DNA of 64,000 nt, taken from the NCBI RefSeq assembly GCF_002831565.1, contig NZ_CP025096.1, positions 930,001 to 994,000 on the forward strand, written 5' to 3'. The position numbers and the translations under genes were made by a program. This stretch comes from Spirosoma pollinicola (GTDB lineage: Bacteria > Bacteroidota > Bacteroidia > Cytophagales > Spirosomataceae). Positions 35,605 to 43,599 of this stretch are shown one piece after another (positions within the stretch are counted from its first letter, which is position 1; the number at the start of each line of letters is the position of its first letter). The notes under the pieces are model-generated. The model was not told the origin of the DNA, did no database searches, and saw only the letters and a program-made list of their open reading frames with translations.

Positions 35605-36123
35605 ATGGGTCGTGTTGTTTATGATGTTCCCCTGGTTACGCAGATGCAAAATCCGATTTGCTGGATAACCTGCATGGCTATGGTGTCCAGCGAACGGTTG
35701 GGCTACTCCCTCGGAGTGGGTCATTTTGCTCAGGGTTATGACCCCAGCAATTCGTCGATCAGCAATCCAACGAACGGTTGGGATGATTTCTATGCTCGGC
35801 TTGATCGGTGCAATTTCAATTCCGTAGGTATCAATTCAACGGCCTCCGAAATAGAAAGCAGCCTGAAAACCTGCGGTCCGTTTATTCTTACCCACTACTG
35901 CACAGGCTTTCCGTATGGTCCCGGATGGGCACCCATCACGAATCCGTCGGCTACTCATGCCGTCGTTATTACGGGTATCGACTCAAGCATCAACGGCGGC
36001 ATGTGCTGGATGAACAACCCCTGGGGAAACAAAGATCGCGCCATTGCCACAACGGATGTGATTACCGCTATTTCCAAAATGCTGGCGGCCAACGTACGGA
36101 TGATCGCCTATTACAAACAATAA
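35605..36123 (+). CDS. Papain-like cysteine protease (C39/C70-like), putative T6SS effector
   Basis: A 172-residue protein. The pattern Q-x5-CW at the N-terminus (Gln13, catalytic Cys19 in NPICWITCMAMV), His118 in ATHAVVITGID and Asn138 in WMNNPWG reproduces the Gln-Cys-His-Asn tetrad of papain-like proteases of the C39 and C70 (AvrRpt2-like) types. There is no signal peptide, and the domain makes up nearly the whole protein. It lies 21 bp upstream of the PAAR gene, which suggests delivery on the PAAR tip. Confidence 0.78.
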   Translation: MGRVVYDVPLVTQMQNPICWITCMAMVSSERLGYSLGVGHFAQGYDPSNSSISNPTNGWDDFYARLDRCNFNSVGINSTASEIESSLKTCGPFILTHYCTGFPYGPGWAPITNPSATHAVVITGIDSSINGGMCWMNNPWGNKDRAIATTDVITAISKMLAANVRMIAYYKQ

Positions 36124-36144
36124 CCCTTAAACCCCTGCAAGACC

Positions 36145-36447
36145 ATGCCACAACCCGCAGCCCGCTTACTGGATATGCACGTTTGCCCCATGCAAACCCC
36201 GGCCGTCGTTCCTATTCCGCACGTGGGCGGGCCTATTGTCGGGCCGGGTATGCCCACCGTGCTCATTGGCGGACAACCAGCCGCTACCGTCGGGGATATG
36301 TGCGTCTGCGTTGGCCCGCCCGACGTAATCGTGCAGGGTTCGGCAACGGTACTAATTGGCGGTAAACCGGCCGCCCGCATGGGCGACATGACGGTTCACG
36401 GAGGCAGTATCGTTGCCGGATGCCCTACTGTTTTGGTGGGGGGCTAA
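36145..36447 (+). CDS. PAAR domain spike-tip protein
   Basis: A 100-residue PAAR protein: MPQPAARLLDMHVCPMQTP, VGGPIVGPGMPTVLIGGQPAATVGDMCVCVGPPD, then GSATVLIGGKPAARMGDMTVHGG. These are the characteristic repeats that form the sharpened, zinc-stabilised cone capping VgrG. It has no C-terminal toxin fusion, so effectors must be separate proteins, consistent with the protease genes on both sides. Confidence 0.93.
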   Translation: MPQPAARLLDMHVCPMQTPAVVPIPHVGGPIVGPGMPTVLIGGQPAATVGDMCVCVGPPDVIVQGSATVLIGGKPAARMGDMTVHGGSIVAGCPTVLVGG

Positions 36448-36468
36448 TAAACTAAATTACTAGAACGC

Positions 36469-37011
36469 ATGGCCGTAAAATTATATCTATACGATTGGCA
36501 GGATAACATGGAACGGCAAGCTGGATATGCCGCTGAATACTGCGCTGATTACAGTTTCTGGGCCAAGCATTGCGCCCGGACGAATCCCGATACCCGAGCG
36601 GAGGCCATTGCCAATGCCAATCAGGTGGGACCCGCTATTGATAAAATCGGACGACAGGATATGTCCATCAGCCATTTGATTTTTCTCACGCACGGAGCAC
36701 CTGGCTATGTTCATTTTCCTGGCGGAGGGTTTAATCATAAGAATATTGGCATGCTCCATACGGTCTGTGAAGAATACCTCATCTACGGAGCACAAGTCGA
36801 ATTTTGGGGCTGCAATGTAGGAGAAGGAACAGCGGGAGCAACGTTTCTTCAAGCCGTAGGCGCATCTGTACTCAAACACGGGGGAGGCACTATTTTTTGT
36901 AGCGACAGCGTAACGTTTTCCTTCCCGTACGCGGGTCAGCGTTTTCCAGTATGGACCAACATTGTCCGGGCTAATGTACTGCCCGGCGGAGCAACGACCG
37001 TTCAGCAATAG
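36469..37011 (+). CDS. DUF4347-like putative T6SS effector with His-Cys dyad (2)
   Basis: A 180-residue relative of the 33343 gene: HLIFLTHGAPGYVHF (His75) and VEFWGCNVGEGTAGATFLQAVG (Cys115), followed by a GGGTIFCSDS segment. The N-terminal halves differ more than the cores. The HG and GC elements are conserved between two diverged copies, which argues that the dyad is functional. It lies directly after PAAR and before tssB. Cleavage targets are unknown and an immunity gene is not evident. Confidence 0.7.
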   Translation: MAVKLYLYDWQDNMERQAGYAAEYCADYSFWAKHCARTNPDTRAEAIANANQVGPAIDKIGRQDMSISHLIFLTHGAPGYVHFPGGGFNHKNIGMLHTVCEEYLIYGAQVEFWGCNVGEGTAGATFLQAVGASVLKHGGGTIFCSDSVTFSFPYAGQRFPVWTNIVRANVLPGGATTVQQ

Positions 37012-37115
37012 GTAGCCAGAACGTACACAGGGCTGTTGGCAGTCCTGAGCGGAAATCCCATTTCCCACCCCGCAACACGAATTTACCTGTATTAATTTTA
37101 AACGTTTAATGAATC

Positions 37116-37565
37116 ATGTTTGACTACGGAATCGGCGGACAGGAGCGTAAGCTCGACGTGAACGAAAGTATCGTTGACATCCCCCAGAACAGAACCCTGC
37201 TTATCGAAAAACTGACCGCTGACCCAGCCCTGCGCCCGGAAATTGTGGAAGGGCTGAAAACAGTCAGTGATGTGTTTCAGCACTTTCAGCCGCAGCAGGA
37301 AGTGGAATTTGATACCGAAGATGGCTCTTCGATAAGCGAAACCCTTCGCTTTCAGGCATTGAGCGATTTCGGGCGGAAAGGCGTCATTGCCCAGAGCGCG
37401 TACCTACAGGAACTGAACATGACATTCGAAGACCTTCAGCGATATGTGAAGCAGTTGAAGTCAAATAAAATCCTGAAAACGGTACTCGAAAATCCGGAAG
37501 CCAAGGTTGCGTACATGTCGTCGATTGAGGCCATGATTCGGGAGTTGGAAGAAGCAAAAAGTTAG
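37116..37565 (+). CDS. tssB: T6SS sheath small subunit TssB
   Basis: A 149-residue VipA/TssB-type sheath subunit: NRTLLIEKLTADPALRPEIVEGLKTVSDVFQHFQPQQEVEF, then ISETLRFQALSDFGRKGVIAQ and a C-terminal helix. It pairs with TssC to form the contractile sheath. 27 bp upstream of tssC. Confidence 0.85.
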   Translation: MFDYGIGGQERKLDVNESIVDIPQNRTLLIEKLTADPALRPEIVEGLKTVSDVFQHFQPQQEVEFDTEDGSSISETLRFQALSDFGRKGVIAQSAYLQELNMTFEDLQRYVKQLKSNKILKTVLENPEAKVAYMSSIEAMIRELEEAKS

Positions 37566-37591
37566 GTTAACCCTCTTTAACAGACACATTC

Positions 37592-38959
37592 ATGGAAGCT
37601 CAGGAAAAACCCGCAGTCAATGCCGAAAAAACGGCCGAAACTACCCAGCCGATTTCGCTCGAAACCAGCAGCGCCAAACTAACCCGCTACGGCGGCTTTG
37701 GAATCGTTGAAACAACGCTGGAAGGTGCGCAGAACCTTAACCCAGAAAAGAAAGCCCGCAAAAAGATCTTTCTGACCGAAACTGCCCGTCAGGCAGAACG
37801 CGATCAGCTACAGCAGCGCCTGCAACTCATTCTCGACCTGCTCAAGAGTACCGATTCGGTGGCCGATCTGGCAGAACAGGCCCAGTCGAAAGCCGAAACT
37901 GCACAGACGCTGCTCAATGAAAATCTACGGCGCACCTTCGAAGCCACCCGCGACCTCGAACGCTCGTACCGCTCGGTCGCCAACTTTTTTGCCAATACCG
38001 AACAGGACAAAGTTCGTAACGTCAGTATTATGAATGCCGAAGCCGACCAGTTGACCGACCTCGACAATACGTTGTTTCTGGATGCCGTCACCGAAGAGTT
38101 TGCCCGCACTTTCGACCGGCTCGACTTGCGGGAAAACTACTCGATTCTGGTACTGCCCGGCTATTTAGGTTCGCGAAAAGTGGTTGACAAATGGGCAAGA
38201 GTCGCCCATAAACACAAGGTGATGATGCTAACCGATTTTCAGCACCTGGATGCTCCCGACGACGTTCTCGACCTGTTTGAAGCCGCCAACATGACCGGCA
38301 GCGACCCCTATCTGTCCAACGTAATGATGGCTTGTAACTGGCTCGTTGGGCGGGGGAAATACCAGGAGGTCGGCGAAGAAGAAGACCTGCACGTACCGGC
38401 GTCAAGTGCTCTGGCAGGCAAGGTGTATAACACCCTCATGTCGCAGGTGACAGCGGGCCGTAAATACGGTGCCCTCAATGACGTCGATGGTGTTACGTTT
38501 CCGCTGAAAAAGAGCGAAATCGCCAGTCTGGAGAAGCTGGGCCTGATTCCGATGGTGGCGGAATATGGAAAAGTAATGCCATTTTCGGCCAAGACCCTGT
38601 TTAACGGCGATAACATTGGCCTGCAAACCTACTCAGTTGTTCGGGTGTTCGACTACATCACCAAAGTGCTGATCGACTTTTTGAATCGCCGGGCGTTTGA
38701 AAACTTCAATGTCAATACGCGGATGGATATTCAGAAGCAGATCGTGCGCTTCCTCGATAACATTACGGGGCCGGGCAAACTCATCGAAAAGTTCAAGATC
38801 ATGCGATTCGAGCAGGACCCGAAGCAGAAAGACCGCATTTTTCTGGACATCCACATGGTGCCCTATTTTCCGGCCAAATCGTTTCTGATCAAACTCGACG
38901 GACAAAAAGGCGATGATCCGGACTCGGCAGAGTGGAAATCGGATTACGCCCAGCAGTAA
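37592..38959 (+). CDS. tssC: T6SS sheath large subunit TssC
   Basis: A 455-residue TssC/VipB-type protein. Its N-terminal segment (ETTLEGAQNLNPEKKARKKIFL) and the core (LDLRENYSILVLPGYLGSRKVVDKWARVAHKHKVMMLTDFQHLDAPDDVLDLFEAANMTGSDPYLSNVMMACNWLVG, given here as landmarks) plus the C-terminal strand exchange region fit the Bacteroidota (DUF5458) branch. It forms helical sheath protomers with TssB. Confidence 0.88.
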   Translation: MEAQEKPAVNAEKTAETTQPISLETSSAKLTRYGGFGIVETTLEGAQNLNPEKKARKKIFLTETARQAERDQLQQRLQLILDLLKSTDSVADLAEQAQSKAETAQTLLNENLRRTFEATRDLERSYRSVANFFANTEQDKVRNVSIMNAEADQLTDLDNTLFLDAVTEEFARTFDRLDLRENYSILVLPGYLGSRKVVDKWARVAHKHKVMMLTDFQHLDAPDDVLDLFEAANMTGSDPYLSNVMMACNWLVGRGKYQEVGEEEDLHVPASSALAGKVYNTLMSQVTAGRKYGALNDVDGVTFPLKKSEIASLEKLGLIPMVAEYGKVMPFSAKTLFNGDNIGLQTYSVVRVFDYITKVLIDFLNRRAFENFNVNTRMDIQKQIVRFLDNITGPGKLIEKFKIMRFEQDPKQKDRIFLDIHMVPYFPAKSFLIKLDGQKGDDPDSAEWKSDYAQQ

Positions 38960-38995
38960 GCAGTGCTTTGACCTTATTTTAACTTTCTAATCCAA

Positions 38996-39496
38996 ATGGG
39001 CTGGAACACTAAAACAACCGACTGGCAGGTGTGCGGACTGGGGCAGGTTGGGTATGGCGCAGGTTATGCTGCCGGTACTTATTTGTGCTGCTTTTACAGC
39101 GCAACGGCCAGTGTGTCAGGGCTATATCTATTTAGCGGTATTGGTGCAGGAATTGGTGGCAACGCTTCAGGTGTTATAAATCCTGCCGATTACGGGGATG
39201 TCTCTTCACCCTGGACCAGCTTGACAAACACGTTTCTGGTTTGTGGTGTGCGGGAGTTCAGTGGTAACGATCTGAATGGCGCAATGGGCCGGATAACCTC
39301 ACTAGGCGTTGGCGGCTTTGGCGTAAATTATGGGGTCACCTGTATCACGGCTATACCGCTCCAGGGGTCCTCTGATGCGTATTTCTACTCCCAAAATATT
39401 GGTGGACTTGGTTTTGGACCGGGCGGGGGTGTTGGTGGGCAGACAATTTCCGGTACTTGGGGGTTTGCTGCAACAACTAACTTACGCCCCTGGTAA
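38996..39496 (+). CDS. Gly-rich hypothetical protein next to tssD (2)
   Basis: A 166-residue protein of Gly, Ser, Ala and aromatic residues (GLGQVGYGAGYAAGTYLCCFYSATAS, LYLFSGIGAGIGGNASG, GFGVNYGVTCITAIPLQGSS, NIGGLGFGPGGGVGGQTISGTWGF). No recognised family, and no classical signal peptide, though it is rich in hydrophobic strand-like stretches. It resembles the 33974 protein. Only 1 bp separates its stop from the tssD start, so it may be a cargo carried by that Hcp. Confidence 0.6.
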   Translation: MGWNTKTTDWQVCGLGQVGYGAGYAAGTYLCCFYSATASVSGLYLFSGIGAGIGGNASGVINPADYGDVSSPWTSLTNTFLVCGVREFSGNDLNGAMGRITSLGVGGFGVNYGVTCITAIPLQGSSDAYFYSQNIGGLGFGPGGGVGGQTISGTWGFAATTNLRPW

Positions 39497-39497
39497 A

Positions 39498-39890
39498 ATG
39501 ACCTCTTTTCGTTCTGAACTAACAGTCGATGGAAACACCTACCCTGTGCGGCAACTATGGCTGGACATTTCCCAGACCATAGATGCCGTCGGGCGGCCTT
39601 CCTCTGCCACACGGGGTGGAAAGATCAAGCTGGAACTGGATGTTCCTGAAGACGACACGCTCAGTGAATGGATGGCCGATCCACACAAAACCCTCGGAGG
39701 AAGCATTCGGTATTTCCGTATCGACGAAGACGCGACACTGAAAGAACTGAAGTTTGAGGATGCGTTCTGCGTCGACTACGTTGAGCGGTTCGACGGCACC
39801 CAATCCGGGCAGCCCATGACCACCACTCTGACGATTTCGGCCCAGAAGCTGAAGATCGGGCAAGTGAATGTTGAAAATAACTGGCCCTGA
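39498..39890 (+). CDS. tssD: T6SS tube protein TssD (Hcp), copy 1
   Basis: A 130-residue T6SSiii tube protein: SFRSELTVDGNTYPVRQLWLDISQTIDAVGRPSSATRGGKIKLEL, ADPHKTLGGSIRYFRIDEDATLKELKFEDAFCVDYVERFDG, then TISAQKLKIGQVNVENNWP. Hexamers stack into the tube inside the sheath. The start at MTSFRSE is the family N-terminus; a longer frame upstream overlaps the Gly-rich gene. Confidence 0.9.
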   Translation: MTSFRSELTVDGNTYPVRQLWLDISQTIDAVGRPSSATRGGKIKLELDVPEDDTLSEWMADPHKTLGGSIRYFRIDEDATLKELKFEDAFCVDYVERFDGTQSGQPMTTTLTISAQKLKIGQVNVENNWP

Positions 39891-39937
39891 TTAAGCCTCT
39901 GTTCACCAAAATCGAACCCGGTTAGCAAGCAAAAAAA

Positions 39938-40342
39938 ATGGCGTCATTCAACGCAGAAATGAGCCTTGATGGCAAAACGTTTCCGGTACTGACAGTCTCG
40001 TATGGGCTCTATCAGGCAACGGATGAAAGTGGCAAACCCAGTTCAGGCGTTCGGACGTACCTGATTCAGCTTCGGCTGGCCGGGAGCGACGATGAAACCC
40101 TCCCGAACTGGGCGGTGGATGCCCAAAAGCAATTCGATGGCAAAATTACGTTTTTCCGCATCGACGAGCAGTCAACGTTTAAGGAGTTGACGTTTGAACA
40201 GGCCTACTGCATACACTATGCAGAGCGGGTAGCTCCGGCCGAGGGCAGCGACCAGGGAAACGAGTCGTATCAAATCGAAATGAGTATCAGCCCGGCGGTG
40301 CTGAAAATTGGGGGTACGAAGCATGATAACCAATGGCGTTAA
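39938..40342 (+). CDS. tssD: T6SS tube protein TssD (Hcp), copy 2
   Basis: A 134-residue TssD paralogue (MASFNAEMSLDGKTFPVLTVSYGLYQATDESGKPSSGVRTYLIQL ... FKELTFEQAYCIHYAERV). It is more diverged than the other two, with a 4-residue insertion near the end and a VRTYL segment instead of the usual R/QGG. It lies 12 bp before tssI and may be the copy that meets VgrG or carries a particular cargo. Confidence 0.88.
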   Translation: MASFNAEMSLDGKTFPVLTVSYGLYQATDESGKPSSGVRTYLIQLRLAGSDDETLPNWAVDAQKQFDGKITFFRIDEQSTFKELTFEQAYCIHYAERVAPAEGSDQGNESYQIEMSISPAVLKIGGTKHDNQWR

Positions 40343-40354
40343 CGCCAATCGACT

Positions 40355-42154
40355 ATGGCACGACAGGTTAAGGTTCAGATTGAACTGGAAGGAGGAAAAG
40401 AACTCAAACACTACACGCACCTTCGTATACACCAGTACCTGAATACGCATCACGCCTTCGAAATAGGGGTGCCGTTTTCGGTGCTGGAAGACTCGTCGGA
40501 GCATTTTTTCCACCAGGCTCATCAGGATGTTTGCGGCAAAACGATTACCCTTTCGTTTAGCCCGGCTTCGGATAAAGACTCGTTTAATTTCACCTTTAAA
40601 GGCATCGTAACGGAAATTGTGCTGATGAATACCTCCGACCTGTCGAACGTGTTTCTGCTCAAAGGCTTTAGTCCGACGATTGTGCTGGACGACTGTCGGA
40701 CACGACGGACATTTCTTCAGCATTCGCTGCAACGGATTGCCGAGGCTGTTCTCGACCCTTATCCGAGTAACCTGTTGCGTCGACAGCTTAAGCCCCGAAC
40801 TACCACTGACATACCCTATGCAGTTCAGTACAATGAAACAAATTTTGAGTTTCTCAACCGCCTGACGGCCGAACATGGGGAATGGTTTTATTATGATGGG
40901 CGCGAACTACGGCTGGGGCCACCCGATTCGGGCAACTCCGTCGACTTTTCGGTGGACGGTATCCAATTGTTTTCTCTATCCATTGGCTTGCAGCCAACCC
41001 AGCAAACCCTAACAGCCCACGACTATCGCCAGCCGAGTGATTATACCAGTCAGTCGTCGGGCCAGACGGTTAGCGGGCTGGGACAGTTCGGGAGTTTCGC
41101 GTTGCAGAAGTCGGAGGATGTTTTTGCGCAGGCTAGCCAGCAGCTAGCCGAATGGCCTGTTTACGGGCAGAGTGAGCTGGACGAACTGGTCAAAACTAAG
41201 AAATCAGTCAATGCGACGGGTTTGCTGACTTTCAGCGGGAGTGGCGAAGTGCCTAATCTGCTGGTGGGCGGTATTATCGACGTGCAGGGAATGGTCTTAA
41301 AGCGCGATAAGTCCTCGAAAGAAAGCTTCGGCAAGTATCGCTTGATCGACATCAGCCATGAGGTCGACGGGAGCGGCAATTACCAGAATCATTTTCGGGC
41401 CGTCCCCGAATCGGCAGCATATCCGCCCCGCAACACCTATTACCGTGCACCCGCTGCTCAACCTGAACTGGCAAAAGTGTCGGACAATAACGACCCGGAT
41501 AAGCTGGGACGGGTAAAGGTAGAGTTCATGTGGGGTGGTTCGGACAAAGAATCTGACTGGTTGCGCGTAAGCTCAGCTTATACCGGTGCCGGACAGGGAG
41601 CCTTATTTGTGCCGGAACGCGATGCGCACGTTATGGTTGGTTACGAATCGTCACGGCCCGAAAACCCGTTTGTGATCGGGAGTTTATACCCAAAAAAGTC
41701 GGGAGTAAACTACACCTATTCGGATAATAATCGGAAGGTGATTCAGACGAAAAGCGGAAACCAGCTTCTTTTTGTGGAAGACGCCAATGGGGAGCAGATC
41801 CAGATTTCCAACGTCAATTACAGTGAAACTGTACTGACACTTGAGTTTGCCGAAAATGGGAAAATTAGCCTGAAAACGCCCGGAAAAATAGAGCTGGCTG
41901 GTGACACTATTCATTTGAAAGCCCAGACCGATCTTACGCTGGAGGCTGGAAACGAATTAACCCTGAAAGGGCAAACGAAAGCTAAACTTACGAGCAGTTC
42001 AAGCGTGGAAGTAGAGGCTCCCAATGTCAAGATTCAAGCGGATGTTGCAGCTGAACTAAAAGCCGATGCGTCATTAAAACTGAAGGGGGCAATGGTCTCC
42101 CTGAACGGCGATGCAATGGTTGAAGTACAGGCCGCTTTGATTAAACTGAATTAA
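40355..42154 (+). CDS. tssI: T6SS spike protein VgrG/TssI
   Basis: A 599-residue VgrG. It has the gp27-like hub (about 1-330, with phage_GPD-type segments such as YAVQYNETNFEFLNRLTAEHGEWFYYDGRELRLG), the gp5-like OB domain near 365-450 (DPDKLGRVKVEFMWGGSDKESDWLRVSSAYTG and GYESSRPENPFVIGSLYP), and a C-terminal beta-helix needle of repeated strands (IELAGDTIHLKA, LTLEAGNELTLKG). It ends without a toxin extension, so the PAAR tip and separate cargoes are needed. Confidence 0.92.
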   Translation: MARQVKVQIELEGGKELKHYTHLRIHQYLNTHHAFEIGVPFSVLEDSSEHFFHQAHQDVCGKTITLSFSPASDKDSFNFTFKGIVTEIVLMNTSDLSNVFLLKGFSPTIVLDDCRTRRTFLQHSLQRIAEAVLDPYPSNLLRRQLKPRTTTDIPYAVQYNETNFEFLNRLTAEHGEWFYYDGRELRLGPPDSGNSVDFSVDGIQLFSLSIGLQPTQQTLTAHDYRQPSDYTSQSSGQTVSGLGQFGSFALQKSEDVFAQASQQLAEWPVYGQSELDELVKTKKSVNATGLLTFSGSGEVPNLLVGGIIDVQGMVLKRDKSSKESFGKYRLIDISHEVDGSGNYQNHFRAVPESAAYPPRNTYYRAPAAQPELAKVSDNNDPDKLGRVKVEFMWGGSDKESDWLRVSSAYTGAGQGALFVPERDAHVMVGYESSRPENPFVIGSLYPKKSGVNYTYSDNNRKVIQTKSGNQLLFVEDANGEQIQISNVNYSETVLTLEFAENGKISLKTPGKIELAGDTIHLKAQTDLTLEAGNELTLKGQTKAKLTSSSSVEVEAPNVKIQADVAAELKADASLKLKGAMVSLNGDAMVEVQAALIKLN

Positions 42155-42204
42155 CACAGCAAACACGAATTAAATCCAAAATTTAACTTTAACTACTAAC
42201 AGCC

Positions 42205-42591
42205 ATGTCTTCATTTAGTGCATCATTAAAAATCGATGATCAGGAGTACGATGTAATGAGTTGCAACTACTCATTCGGGCAGTCGACCGACGAAAAAGGG
42301 CGGCCAGCGTCAAACGTTCAGGGTGGTAATATTTTTGTTCAGATTGCGGCCCACGAGGAGGACGCATTGATGGGCTGGATGATTGACCCCTACAAAAAAA
42401 CGAACGGTAGTATCACGTTCAAACGGATCGATCAGGATTCGACCTTCAAAGAAGTGCAGTTTGAAGATGGTTACTGCGTAGGGTATTCAGAGAGCTTCAA
42501 CTCGACAAACAGCAGTGCTATGACGTTGAGTTTGAACATTTCGGCCCGAAAAATTACTGTTGGCAGCGCAACACACGAGAGCGTCTGGTAG
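42205..42591 (+). CDS. tssD: T6SS tube protein TssD (Hcp), copy 3
   Basis: A 128-residue TssD (SSFSASLKIDDQEYDVMSCNYSFGQSTDEKGRPASNVQGGNIFVQI ... FKEVQFEDGYCVGYSESF ... ARKITVGSATHESVW). It is closest to the canonical Bacteroidota Hcp, and its position at the end of the rightward operon suggests it is the bulk tube subunit. A 20-bp perfect terminator follows. Confidence 0.9.
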   Translation: MSSFSASLKIDDQEYDVMSCNYSFGQSTDEKGRPASNVQGGNIFVQIAAHEEDALMGWMIDPYKKTNGSITFKRIDQDSTFKEVQFEDGYCVGYSESFNSTNSSAMTLSLNISARKITVGSATHESVW

Positions 42592-42599
42592 CAAAAAAG

Positions 42600-42641
42600 T
42601 ATTGGCCGGTTTCAATGGTAAACCATTGAAACCGGCCAATA
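42600..42641. terminator. Terminator closing the T6SS operon
   Basis: Perfect 20-bp arms (42600-42619 with 42622-42641), 2-nt loop, with an A6 tract on the left side. It lies between the convergent tssD and tssN-like genes and probably ends both transcripts. Confidence 0.85.
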
Positions 42642-42653
42642 TAATTAACAGTT

Positions 42654-43415
42654 TTAAGCCACCCGGCGGGCAATGATCGTATCGTTGTCGATCAATTGAT
42701 TCTGATTAAAATCGAAGTCGGGATTTAGATAAACGCGACGCTGCCACCAGGTGGCTTTTTTGGTAAATACCCATCCAAAAGGTCGGCCTGCCGCATCGGT
42801 ATACTGGATTGGACTGGCCGGGGTTCGCTCGTTGTAGTCGTTAATAAATATTAAAAACAGGTCACCCAAGCTCATCGAAACGGGTGCTTTGGCTTTAAAA
42901 TTCGTAAAATTCGAATCGGCGGGCGTCTTCAGAAATTCGAATTGAATAACCAGAATCTTCGACAGATCGAGTAAATCCAGATCGGGCATGTCGCCATTGA
43001 TCGGGTAGTACCACTTACGGTAATCGGCAGGGGGGATTTCCAGATAAAACTGATAGGCCTTCCCAACAAAAAACGGTATCAGGAATGGTATCAGGCTTGT
43101 TACAAATGGCCAGCGTTCGGTCAGGTAACCCGTTTGCCAGTATATGACCAGCGCAACACCCATTGCCAGCAGCATTATCAACACGGTAGCGACCGCTCCT
43201 CTGCCAAAGGTCACGAAAAAATCCGGGGCAAATCGCGTGCCTAGCAACAGGTGCAGACACCCCACCCCAAACGCCAGCACTTGAACAATAATAAAATACC
43301 GCTGAAAATGAACACTATCGAATGTGCCGGCAAAACCAAATGCGCCCAGCAGCAGGACAACTAAAATTCCGTAAAGAACACCTGGCGATCGTTTTGCAAT
43401 GGATGGAAGGGGCAT
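42654..43415 (-). CDS. TssN-like T6SSiii membrane protein
   Basis: A 253-residue protein with four membrane segments in the first 130 residues (VLYGILVVLLLGAFGFAG, YFIIVQVLAFGVGCLHLLLG, VATVLIMLLAMGVALVIYW, PFVTSLIPFLIPFFVGKAY), then a soluble domain with RKWYYPINGDMPDLDLLDLSKILVIQFEF and FIPDYN-like FINDYNERTPASPIQY. This architecture and the cluster context fit TssN, which is specific to T6SSiii. It is encoded opposite to the rest of the cluster, which is unusual. TssP, TssQ and TssR are not recognisable in the window. Confidence 0.65.
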   Translation of the reverse strand: MPLPSIAKRSPGVLYGILVVLLLGAFGFAGTFDSVHFQRYFIIVQVLAFGVGCLHLLLGTRFAPDFFVTFGRGAVATVLIMLLAMGVALVIYWQTGYLTERWPFVTSLIPFLIPFFVGKAYQFYLEIPPADYRKWYYPINGDMPDLDLLDLSKILVIQFEFLKTPADSNFTNFKAKAPVSMSLGDLFLIFINDYNERTPASPIQYTDAAGRPFGWVFTKKATWWQRRVYLNPDFDFNQNQLIDNDTIIARRVA

Positions 43416-43599
43416 TAGACGAAACGTTATTGATCGTTTTAAAACTTTTTCATTCGTACTGCAATATGGTCGAAAATTTGAAAGAACGCACGAAAATAAA
43501 CAGCTGGCGTGCCAGTATAATCCATTTCTGATTTTGCGTTAACCTGCCCGAAACCAATCAACCGGTATGGCAACATTATATTTCGATATTTTTAGTCGA

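Noticed and set aside
25370-43415. Extracellular contractile injection system (eCIS/tailocin) instead of T6SS
   Set aside because: ClpV, TssK, the Hcp/VgrG/PAAR set and TssN/TssO-like membrane proteins point to a cell-anchored T6SSiii; no tail-fibre or eCIS AAA+ type gene was seen.
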